Shown one piece after another: positions 17,404 through 25,858 of a stretch of DNA of 64,000 nt (its first letter is position 1; each line of letters opens with the position of its first letter). The stretch spans positions 1 through 64,000 of the forward strand of contig CAZINI010000002.1 of the NCBI GenBank assembly GCA_964540575.1, read 5' to 3'. Both the position numbers and the translations under genes were made by a program. Origin of the DNA: UMGS1889 sp964540575 (GTDB taxonomy: Bacteria; Bacillota; Clostridia; Oscillospirales; Ruminococcaceae). A model generated the notes under the pieces. That model ran no database searches, had not been told where the DNA came from, and saw nothing but the letters and a program-made list of their open reading frames with translations.

Positions 17404-17874
17404 GGTGCTAATGACATCAGTAATATAAGTGCACTAAGTGGTCTTACCAATCTTACGCACTTGTCTTTGGGTGCTAATGACATCAGTAATATAAGTGCAC
17501 TAAGTGGTCTTACCAATCTTACGTACTTGTCTTTGATTGCTAATAACATCAGTAATATAAGTGCACTAAGTGGTCTTACCTATCTTACGGTGCTTAATTT
17601 GTACGATAATCAAATAAGCGATATAAGTGCATTAAGCGGGCTTACTAATCTCACAGAGTTGACGCTGTCGACAAATCAAATCAGCGATATAAGTGCATTA
17701 AGCGAACTTAAAAATCTTACGAAGTTGGGATTGGACGATAATCAGATCATCAATATTAGTTCATTAGGTGGACTTACTAATCTTGAGTGGTTGTATTTGA
17801 GAGAAAATCAAATTTCTGAATCCGACATAGAAGCACTAAAAAAAACCCTGCCTAATTGTGAAATATCTAGTTAA
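17404..17874 (+). CDS. Receptor-like kinase with LRR ectodomain, 3' part
   Basis: This is the continuation of the kinase gene at 15672 after the gap. An open frame of 156 codons from the edge of the gap encodes at least seven more leucine-rich repeats. The first repeats (ANDISNISALSGLTNL) are near-identical to each other at the DNA level. The end, SESDIEALKKTLPNCEI, is the same closing motif used by the LRR proteins at 14446 and 17892. A Met codon inside the repeats at 17461 could be mistaken for a separate start, but it is not one. Confidence 0.85.
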   Translation, partial: GANDISNISALSGLTNLTHLSLGANDISNISALSGLTNLTYLSLIANNISNISALSGLTYLTVLNLYDNQISDISALSGLTNLTELTLSTNQISDISALSELKNLTKLGLDDNQIINISSLGGLTNLEWLYLRENQISESDIEALKKTLPNCEISS

Positions 17875-17891
17875 CGAAAGGAACAAAAAAT

Positions 17892-20800
17892 ATGATAACC
17901 CTAGGACAAACTCTGAACAACACTTACGAGATAACCGAACAGCTTGGCTCGGGGTCGGGCGGTATAATTTTCAAGGCGTATCACAAACGAATGAAAAAGT
18001 TTGTTGCCATAAAGCTTATCAAGGACGAAATAAAGGGCGGTATCAGCAACCGCTCCGAAGTCGATGTGCTTAAAAATCTGAAAAATGATTATCTCCCGCA
18101 GGTTCTGGATTTTGTCGAGGACGGTGACGAGGTGTACACCGTTATGGAATTTATCGAGGGGAAAAACTTTAAGCAGCTTACGGAGGCGGGGGAGGTCTTT
18201 TCGGAAAAGCGGGCGAGAAAGTATGCCATTCAGCTGTGTGAGGCGGCAGAATATCTTCACGGGAATGTTCCGCCGATTATCCACAGCGACATAAAGCCCG
18301 CAAATATAATGCTTACGCCTAAGGACAACATTTGCCTGATCGATTTCAACATAAGCATGATGTCGACAAACGGCATAGCTGCATCAAAGGGCGGCTCAAA
18401 GGGATTTGCCGCTCCCGAACAGTTCAGACGGGTGATAAATGCTCCTGCCGAGATAGACGAATTTCACGAGAAAACGAGATTTATAGACGATGAAACGGAA
18501 AAGCTTTATGACGAAAGCACTCCGGAAACGTCCTCATCGCATAAAACTGCTTCAAAGGTTAAGACGAAGAACGCTTCAATGGCATATATCGACATACGCA
18601 CGGACGTTTACGGCATAGGTGCTTCTCTTTATTACATACTTACGGGGCGTGTTCCGCTGGACGGAAAGCCTGATTTTCGAGGAATACGCTGTTCATCGCT
18701 TATCAGGGAAATTATTTCAAAAGCAATGGACCCCGACCCGCAAAAGAGATTTAAGAATGCTTCGGATATGAAAAGGGCACTTAAAAAGAGGGTAAGCGTA
18801 AGGCCGTTTGCCATAGCGGGGGCGGCAGTCGTTGGGGCATTTGGCGTTGCTGCGGGGATAACTGCCGTTTCGGAGATGCTTTCGGGGAGAGCGGAGGTAT
18901 TATCGGCTGATGGGGAAACGTCTGTGACAACGGCGGAAACTGCGGCTGTTTCCGAAACAACGGGGGAAACGACCGAATTTACGGAAACAACTGCCGACAT
19001 TTCCGTAACGACAGAGGTCACATCGGAAAATGATATATCCGAGGAAAAACCCGACCAAATGACGCTCAGCAAAAAAACGCTGCAAAATAAGCAGGTCAAA
19101 TATTTTTCGCACAGAAACGACAGCTATATCAAAGAGGCGGCAGAGATATTTGCAGACGAATACGGCGGCACTGTCAAGCAGATATATACATCATATTCCG
19201 ACAGATACACCGACCTTTTGACCTATATTCTGGGCGGGGAGGGGATAGACCTTGCCGATATAGACGAAGATATGATGCCGGAAGCTGTTATTTCGGGAAT
19301 GGCTGTTCCTGTTGACGAATATATCGGCAACGATTCGGTCTGGGACGGCGTGCGGGGTGTAATGGACAACTATAATTTTTACGGCAGTTCTTATGCCTTT
19401 GTGACCTCTGTCCTTCCTCAAAATATACTTATCTACAACAAGCAGACAATAGAAAAATACGCTCTTGATGACCCGATGCAGCTGTATCAAAGCGGAAAAT
19501 GGAACTGGGATTCGTTCGGTGAGATGCTTTCTGCATTTTGCAATGAGGACGAGGAAAAATACGGTCTGGACAGCTGGTACTATGATCAAGCACTTTTTTA
19601 TTCATCGGGAGCAAAAATGACAAGGCTTGAAAACGGCGGTATTGCCGCAAATCACGATGATCCTTTGGTAAAAAAATCGTGGGATTATTTAAATGGATTA
19701 TATTATAACGGAGCGTTTTTGGATAAAAGTCATTTTGAATGGTCAGATCAGCCGCAGTTTATTGGCAGCGGAAATGAGCTGTTTTATGTGTATACGACCG
19801 ATTCATTTTTATTCGAATTAAAAAATGGAAAGCTGCCATTTGAAACTGCTAATGAATATCTGGGCATAGCACCCGTACCGTCCCCCGAAGGTTCAAAGCC
19901 TTATCAGCAGGCTATGGTAAACGGATTTATGCTATGCAAGAACGCCGGAAATCCCGAGGGTGCGGCGGCGTTTGCGGAATGTATGCGGTATTCCTCCGTT
20001 AATTCGGACAGAGAAATCGAGAAACTTTTCGGAGAATACGGCTTGACCGGCGAGCATATTTCGGCATATTCCGAGATAGTAAGGCTTGCACGGGAAAATC
20101 CCGTTGTTGATCTTACAAAGGGGGTTTCGATTGATGTCAGAAACATAGTATTCAGCAACGTTGGAATTTATGGTGCTGCCGATGGAACAACGCATGAATA
20201 TTATGCATCCGATGCAGGAAAGGTCATCAATGAATTGACCAAAAAAGCCAATGAACAACTCAAAGCTGCCGTGATGTCAGAAAAGCCGTCCGATGAAGAT
20301 AATGAGGAGGATACAGAAGAAAACGGTTATATCACTATCAAGGGAGAGCGGTATTCGACATCTCTTACAGAGCTTGATCTGAGCGATAAGGACTTGACGA
20401 ATGAGGATATTAAAGAGCTTTATAAGATGAAAAAGCTGACAATATTGGATTTGAGTTTTAATAATATCAGCGATATAAGTACATTAAGCGGGCTTTCCAA
20501 TCTTATATCGTTAGTTTTGAATGAGAACCAAATCAGCGATATAGGTGCATTAAGCGGACTTACTAATCTTGAGTTTTTGTGTTTGGGCAACAACCAAATC
20601 AGCGATATAAGTGCATTAAGCGAACTTACCAATCTTAATTTGTTGGAATTCAGCGATAATCAAATCAGCGATATAAGTGCATTAAGCGGACTTACTAATC
20701 TTGAGCTTTTGAGATTGGGCAACAACCAAATCAGCGATATAAATGCATTAAGTGGGCTTAACAATCTTACAGATTTGTCTTTGATTCAAAATCAAATCAG

Positions 20801-20924
20801 CGATATAAGTGTATTAAGCGGACTTACCAATCTTACAAATTTGTATTTGGATTTCAATAAAATCTCAGAATCCGACATAGAAGCACTAAAAAAATCCCTG
20901 CCGAATTGTGAAATACATGGCTAA
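17892..20924 (+). CDS. Receptor-like Ser/Thr kinase fused to a solute-binding-protein domain and LRRs
   Basis: A 1010-residue protein with four parts. Residues 1-295 are a Hanks-type kinase (GSGSGGIIF, VAIK, HSDIKPANIM, DFN). A membrane segment sits at about 303-330. Residues 395-795 resemble a family 1 extracellular solute-binding protein of ABC sugar importers: an N-terminal strand and helix with FADEYGG, a DLADIDEDM pattern, PQNILIYNKQTIEKY, a KWNWDSFGEML segment and FMLCKNAGNPEGAAAFAECM. About seven leucine-rich repeats follow from 815 to the SESDIEALKKSLPNCE end. This would let a periplasm-like binding domain drive a cytosolic kinase directly. The first 150 bases are almost identical to the kinase genes on either side. 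No ABC permease is nearby. Confidence 0.87.
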   Translation: MITLGQTLNNTYEITEQLGSGSGGIIFKAYHKRMKKFVAIKLIKDEIKGGISNRSEVDVLKNLKNDYLPQVLDFVEDGDEVYTVMEFIEGKNFKQLTEAGEVFSEKRARKYAIQLCEAAEYLHGNVPPIIHSDIKPANIMLTPKDNICLIDFNISMMSTNGIAASKGGSKGFAAPEQFRRVINAPAEIDEFHEKTRFIDDETEKLYDESTPETSSSHKTASKVKTKNASMAYIDIRTDVYGIGASLYYILTGRVPLDGKPDFRGIRCSSLIREIISKAMDPDPQKRFKNASDMKRALKKRVSVRPFAIAGAAVVGAFGVAAGITAVSEMLSGRAEVLSADGETSVTTAETAAVSETTGETTEFTETTADISVTTEVTSENDISEEKPDQMTLSKKTLQNKQVKYFSHRNDSYIKEAAEIFADEYGGTVKQIYTSYSDRYTDLLTYILGGEGIDLADIDEDMMPEAVISGMAVPVDEYIGNDSVWDGVRGVMDNYNFYGSSYAFVTSVLPQNILIYNKQTIEKYALDDPMQLYQSGKWNWDSFGEMLSAFCNEDEEKYGLDSWYYDQALFYSSGAKMTRLENGGIAANHDDPLVKKSWDYLNGLYYNGAFLDKSHFEWSDQPQFIGSGNELFYVYTTDSFLFELKNGKLPFETANEYLGIAPVPSPEGSKPYQQAMVNGFMLCKNAGNPEGAAAFAECMRYSSVNSDREIEKLFGEYGLTGEHISAYSEIVRLARENPVVDLTKGVSIDVRNIVFSNVGIYGAADGTTHEYYASDAGKVINELTKKANEQLKAAVMSEKPSDEDNEEDTEENGYITIKGERYSTSLTELDLSDKDLTNEDIKELYKMKKLTILDLSFNNISDISTLSGLSNLISLVLNENQISDIGALSGLTNLEFLCLGNNQISDISALSELTNLNLLEFSDNQISDISALSGLTNLELLRLGNNQISDINALSGLNNLTDLSLIQNQISDISVLSGLTNLTNLYLDFNKISESDIEALKKSLPNCEIHG

Positions 20925-20941
20925 CGAAAGGAACGAAAAAT

Positions 20942-23470
20942 ATGATAACCATAGGACAAACTCTGAACAACACATATGAAATAACCGAACAGCTTGGCTC
21001 GGGGTCGGGCGGTATAATTTTTAAGGCGTATCACAAGCGAATGAAAAAGTTTGTTGCCATAAAGCTTATCAAGGACGAGATAAAGGGTGGTATCAGCAAC
21101 CGTTCCGAGGTCGATGTGCTTAAAAATCTGAAAAACGATTATCTACCGCAGGTGCTTGATTTTGTGGAGGACGGTGACGATGTTTACACTGTTATGGAAT
21201 TTGTCGAGGGACAGAATTTCAAGCAGTGTATTTGCGGCGGAATGCAGTTTAATGAGGCACAGGTGCGAAAGTATGCTTTACAGCTTTGTGAGGCTGTGGG
21301 ATATCTTCATCATCATACACCTCCCATTATTCACAGCGATATTAAGCCCGCAAATATTATGCTTACTCCCGATGATAATATTGTGCTTATTGATTTCAAT
21401 ATCAGTATGATGTCCCGAAACGGTATCGCTGTGTCAAAGGGCGGTTCGAGGGATTTTGCCGCACCCGAACAGTTTCGGCGTGTGATAAAGGCACCCGTTG
21501 AGATAGATGAATTTCACGAGGAAACAAGGTTTATTGACAGTGACGAAACGGAGATAATATCGGATATTCAGACGGAGAGCAGACAGCATTCGACTTCATC
21601 AACAAAAAATGTTGAAAGGGCATATATCGACATTCGCACGGATATTTACGGCATAGGTGCTTCTCTTTATTACATACTTACGGGGCGTGTTCCGCAGGGC
21701 AGCAAGCCTGATTTTCGTGGAATAAAAGTTTCCGGACAGTTGCGTGACATTATTTCTAAAGCAATGAATCCTGATCCTTCTGCAAGGTTTAGAGGCGTCC
21801 GTGATATGGAGAAAGCTTTGAAGGAGCGTGAAAATCGGTCATTTAATAAGCTTGCAATAGCTTTGGCTGTTGTCGGCAGTGTTTTAATTGCAGCAATGTT
21901 CATAAATAAAGCTCCGTCTGACAATGAAGGAACTGAATTGCCCACATTACCGCAAGCAACTGAAACCGATACGATAACATCTTTAACGGAACCCGAAGAA
22001 ATAAGCACTATTGAAAGTGAAACCGGAAAAGCCAATGCTGTTGAAAGTGAAACTGAAAAGAAAAACGGCGTCTTGGAATACTATCCCGGCGGTAAGGTAA
22101 AATGCGAAAAAATCAGTTCCAATAATGACGGCAGCTATTCTCTGATGTGGTATGATGAGGGCGGTTTAAAAGATGTTTACGAACAATATAACGAACACGG
22201 TCAAATCGAGCTTGTGCAAATATTTATCAGCAATGGCATGGCTCCAAGTGCTGTACCCGAATTAACAGAAAACGGGTATATAATTACCGTTGAAGCGAGA
22301 AATGACAAGGAATATCCATACCACAAATATGTGAAAAATAAAGATCGGAAAACAGAAAAGGTAATATATTGTGATGAAAATAAAAATGAAATATTCTGGA
22401 GAAGATATGCAGAGGAATATTTTGACGATGGCAGTCATAAGACAACTTGGTTTGAGCAGGACGGCAGCATATTTCAGGCTACAATATATTATTTAGACGG
22501 CTCGCATACGACAGATTTTCACAATAACGGCAGAAAGTATCTTATGCAATCCTTTGACGCAAATGGAAATCTCACTCAATCAATCAGATATGATGAAGAA
22601 AATGCAGCAGATACGTCGGTAACTGTTCCTGCGTTGGAAACAACCGTATCAACTGCAGAAACGACCAAACAAACAACTATTACTGAAAAACAAGTTGATC
22701 ATATAACAATAAAGGGTACACAATACCATGTTTCGCTGACAGAACTTGATTTGCAAAAACAAAACCTGAATGACGCCGATATTGAGCAGTTAAAATATAT
22801 GACTAATCTTGAGGTACTGTGGCTCAATAACAATAACATAAGCAATATTGAACCATTAAGCGGGTTGGTTAATCTTACCGAACTTCATTTGGGTTATAAT
22901 CAAATAGTTGATATTTCGCCTCTGAAAAATTTAAGAAATATGAAAGTACTTGGACTGAAATATAATAAAATTTCAGATATTACAGAATTGGGCAATCTAA
23001 CCAATCTTGTTCAGCTGTCATTTAACAGCAACAATGTTTCGGACATTTCTGCACTTCAATATCTGACTAATCTCGAACGTCTTTGGATATTTGACAATCA
23101 GATCTCTGATATTTCTGCATTAAGGAGCTGCAAAAAAATTATCCAGCTTAGTATGGTCAAGAATAATATAAGCGATATAAGTGTGCTGTCGGAGTTGAAT
23201 AATATTTGTTTTCTTTATATGTCCGACAATCCCATCGAACAAATAAATGTAGTTAATTATTTGCCAAAGCTATCTATACTTGACATAAGCAACACTGAAG
23301 TAAATGATGTCACATGTTTAGCTAATAAAAAGAAGCTCACCAAATTAGCGTTGTATAATACAAAAGTGCCATATGGTGAAGTAGATGCATTGAAGTTTGA
23401 AATTCCAAACTGTGAGATCTATACACAGTCCGATTTTGCCGAAAAAATAGGAATAGGTCAATATGAGTAA
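20942..23470 (+). CDS. Receptor-like Ser/Thr kinase with YwqK/MORN-like repeats and LRRs
   Basis: An 842-residue protein. A kinase at 1-295 has the same GSGSGGIIF, VAIK, HSDIKPANIM and DFN motifs. Its stretch around the DFN loop and the insert up to residue 225 is nearly identical in DNA to the kinase at 15672. A membrane segment lies at about 302-322. Outside, residues 375-550 hold aromatic repeats of YwqK/MORN type (YYPGGKVKCEK, WYDEGGLKDVYEQYNEHGQIE, YYLDGSHTTDFHNNGR). A Thr-rich linker leads to about ten more diverged leucine-rich repeats. The C-terminus lacks the shared SESDIEALKK end, so its LRR block has a different history from those of its neighbours. Confidence 0.87.
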   Translation: MITIGQTLNNTYEITEQLGSGSGGIIFKAYHKRMKKFVAIKLIKDEIKGGISNRSEVDVLKNLKNDYLPQVLDFVEDGDDVYTVMEFVEGQNFKQCICGGMQFNEAQVRKYALQLCEAVGYLHHHTPPIIHSDIKPANIMLTPDDNIVLIDFNISMMSRNGIAVSKGGSRDFAAPEQFRRVIKAPVEIDEFHEETRFIDSDETEIISDIQTESRQHSTSSTKNVERAYIDIRTDIYGIGASLYYILTGRVPQGSKPDFRGIKVSGQLRDIISKAMNPDPSARFRGVRDMEKALKERENRSFNKLAIALAVVGSVLIAAMFINKAPSDNEGTELPTLPQATETDTITSLTEPEEISTIESETGKANAVESETEKKNGVLEYYPGGKVKCEKISSNNDGSYSLMWYDEGGLKDVYEQYNEHGQIELVQIFISNGMAPSAVPELTENGYIITVEARNDKEYPYHKYVKNKDRKTEKVIYCDENKNEIFWRRYAEEYFDDGSHKTTWFEQDGSIFQATIYYLDGSHTTDFHNNGRKYLMQSFDANGNLTQSIRYDEENAADTSVTVPALETTVSTAETTKQTTITEKQVDHITIKGTQYHVSLTELDLQKQNLNDADIEQLKYMTNLEVLWLNNNNISNIEPLSGLVNLTELHLGYNQIVDISPLKNLRNMKVLGLKYNKISDITELGNLTNLVQLSFNSNNVSDISALQYLTNLERLWIFDNQISDISALRSCKKIIQLSMVKNNISDISVLSELNNICFLYMSDNPIEQINVVNYLPKLSILDISNTEVNDVTCLANKKKLTKLALYNTKVPYGEVDALKFEIPNCEIYTQSDFAEKIGIGQYE

Positions 23471-23487
23471 TTGAAAGGGATAATGTT

Positions 23488-25647
23488 ATGATTACAGCAG
23501 GACAAGTTTTAAATGATACATATAAAATAATCGAACAGCTTGGCTCAGGCGGCGGCGGAATTGTATTCAAGGCGTACCATCTTCGGCTTGAAAAATACGT
23601 TGCAATAAAGCTGATAAAGGGCAATGTAAAGGACAAGCTTAATCAGCGTGCCGAAGCGGATATTCTAAAGGGACTGAAACACGAGGGACTTCCTCAGGTT
23701 TACGATTTTGTAAGCAGCGGCGAAGATGTATATACGGTCATGGAATACATAGACGGTCATTCACTGTTTGACGAAATAGTTAAATGCGGCAGGATCCCCT
23801 ATGCCCGCTCGGTGGAATTGGCTAAGGAATTATGTTCGGCAGCCGCATATCTTCACACGAGAAAGCCTCCGATAATCCACAGCGACATAAAGCCTCAGAA
23901 TATTATGATGACCGCCGAGGGAAAGCTTTGCCTTATTGACTTTAATATTTCATCTGTGTTCGGCGGGGGGATTTATACTGTTGGCAGCAGCGATGGATAT
24001 TCTCCTCCCGAACAGTATTTGGCTCGACCCGATAAAATGCCTGTCAAGAGCACTTCCAATATTTCCGACAATAACGGGAATACGGAGCTTCTGTTTGGCG
24101 ATGACAAGACGGAGCTTCTTTCGGATATGGACGCTACTGAGATACTTGACGAAAGCGATGAGTTTGAAATATCATCAAGCATTATCGATTCACGCTCGGA
24201 TGTGTACAGTATCGGTGCTGTTATGTACAGTATGGTCACGGGAATGAAGCCGAATAATTCAAGAATGAATATTGTTCCGCTGAAGAAGATAAATGAGGAT
24301 ATTCCCGATTCATTAGTTTTCATTATTGAAAAGGCAATGAGCAAGGATAAAAACGACAGATTTGCATCGGCGGCTGAAATGCTCAAGGCTCTTGAAAATA
24401 TCACTCGGCTTGATAAACGGTATAAAACGCTTGGCATTCGTCAGACTGTGGCGTATATCTTTTCCGTTTTGCTTCTGACAGGCTCGATTATTTCGATAAT
24501 TGCGGGTCATCGGCTTATGCAGGCAGAGTCAAATGACCGCTATATCGGGTATATTTCCGAGCTGTCGGATATGAATGTTACAAAGGATTATTCAAGGTTT
24601 GATGAAGTGTATTCGGCATCTGTAAATGAATATGAGGTTACTCCCGAGCTTGAATTTTACAAAGCGGCAAAGCTGTATGATGAAAAGGATTATGATAATT
24701 CACAGATGCTGCTTGAAAATAGTGTGCTGCCCGCTGTTGCAGGCTTGCCTGATAATCTGAAAGCGACGGCGTACCATTTGGAGGCAGATATGCTGTTCAA
24801 AAAAGAACTGTATGATGCCGCTGTCGGGTATTATGAAAAAGCCGCCGCAACGGGCAATGCAAATGCTGATATGTTTAGAGATCATGCCATTTGCCTTGCG
24901 AGAAACGGAGATACGCAAAAGGCGGAAGAGGTCCTTGAAACGGCTAAAGCTTATGGAATTACCGAAGACGGCATCTATATGGTCGAGGGCGAAATACAGC
25001 TTGGACGTTCCGAATATGCCGATGCGGTAAAATCTCTTGCAAAGGCTATCGAACTCAGCACGGATAACAATATGAAGAGAAATGCATATCTGCTGTGTAG
25101 CAGAGCGTATAAAGAGCAGTACGGCACGGGAAATGAAGAGCTTATGCTTGCGAATATTTCGCTGCTGGAAAAATCGCTTCTTGATCTTCCGCAGGATATG
25201 ACAATGCAGCTGAGAGAATATCTCGCACAGGCGTATATCGATTACGGCGAGTTCAGCGAGCGGACGGAATATTTCTCAAAGGCTGTTATTCTGCTCAATG
25301 AAATGAAGTCCCTTGGCTGGAGCAATTATCAGACGGAAATGAATATTGCCGTGCTGTGTGACAGGATAGGAGATACTCGCACATGTAAATCATTGCTTAG
25401 TGAGATGGCACTCGTTCCCGAATATGAGCCGTATTATTTCACAATATATGTGCGGCTTGCTTACTGTGAAGCGGATATTCAGAGCAAGATGGATATAAAT
25501 GAGCGTGATTATTCGGAATTCGATAAATACTATAATTCCGCTGCCGCTGCATATAAAATTTACAGCGAAAACGGAAACAGCGACCCCGAAATGGACAAGC
25601 TGACTCAGCTGAGAGAGGAAATAGTTCGTCTTGGCTGGCTGAATTAA
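23488..25647 (+). CDS. Ser/Thr kinase with TM and extracytoplasmic TPR domain
   Basis: A 719-residue protein and the most diverged of the four kinases. It has glycine loop GSGGGGIVF, VAIK, catalytic loop HSDIKPQNIMM and DFN. The kinase spans about 1-310, with a Thr/Asp-rich insert (TELLFGDDKTELLSDMDATE) that is a plausible autophosphorylation or FHA-binding site. A membrane segment at about 320-345 precedes a long helical region with TPR-like pairs (YEKAAATGNANADMFRDHA, LAKAIELSTDNNMKRNAYLL) to the end. It follows the previous gene by 17 bases, with a GAAAGGGA site. It joins the kinase scaffold to a TPR domain, mirroring the TM-TPR proteins downstream. Confidence 0.87.
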   Translation: MITAGQVLNDTYKIIEQLGSGGGGIVFKAYHLRLEKYVAIKLIKGNVKDKLNQRAEADILKGLKHEGLPQVYDFVSSGEDVYTVMEYIDGHSLFDEIVKCGRIPYARSVELAKELCSAAAYLHTRKPPIIHSDIKPQNIMMTAEGKLCLIDFNISSVFGGGIYTVGSSDGYSPPEQYLARPDKMPVKSTSNISDNNGNTELLFGDDKTELLSDMDATEILDESDEFEISSSIIDSRSDVYSIGAVMYSMVTGMKPNNSRMNIVPLKKINEDIPDSLVFIIEKAMSKDKNDRFASAAEMLKALENITRLDKRYKTLGIRQTVAYIFSVLLLTGSIISIIAGHRLMQAESNDRYIGYISELSDMNVTKDYSRFDEVYSASVNEYEVTPELEFYKAAKLYDEKDYDNSQMLLENSVLPAVAGLPDNLKATAYHLEADMLFKKELYDAAVGYYEKAAATGNANADMFRDHAICLARNGDTQKAEEVLETAKAYGITEDGIYMVEGEIQLGRSEYADAVKSLAKAIELSTDNNMKRNAYLLCSRAYKEQYGTGNEELMLANISLLEKSLLDLPQDMTMQLREYLAQAYIDYGEFSERTEYFSKAVILLNEMKSLGWSNYQTEMNIAVLCDRIGDTRTCKSLLSEMALVPEYEPYYFTIYVRLAYCEADIQSKMDINERDYSEFDKYYNSAAAAYKIYSENGNSDPEMDKLTQLREEIVRLGWLN

Positions 25648-25660
25648 AAGGAGGACTTAT

Positions 25661-25837
25661 ATGAGTATCAATATCGCGGAAATGCTGTCAACAATGGGAG
25701 GAAAGCTTTTCCTCGGAGGAATTGCAGGAGCGGTTGTATCTGTGATCCTGCTGATCATTCTTATCCCCGTTTTTTCATCGTCGAAAAAAAGACTGATCAA
25801 AAAGATCAATTCGGAATTTGATAAGAACGAAAAATAA
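25661..25837 (+). CDS. Small single-pass membrane protein
   Basis: A 58-residue protein (start MSINIAEML) with one strong membrane segment at about 15-38 (GGIAGAVVSVILLIILIPVF) and a Lys-rich C-terminal tail that should stay in the cytosol. A textbook AAAGGAGGA site lies seven bases before the ATG, and it sits in a 13-base and 21-base gap between signalling genes. No family was recognised. It may be a small regulatory subunit of a kinase. Confidence 0.7.
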   Translation: MSINIAEMLSTMGGKLFLGGIAGAVVSVILLIILIPVFSSSKKRLIKKINSEFDKNEK

Positions 25838-25858
25838 TTTTTGAAAGGAAGTTTTAAA

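Noticed and set aside
17268..17549. Minus-strand frame crossing the N run
   Set aside because: It is an antisense shadow of the LRR repeats joined across an assembly gap.
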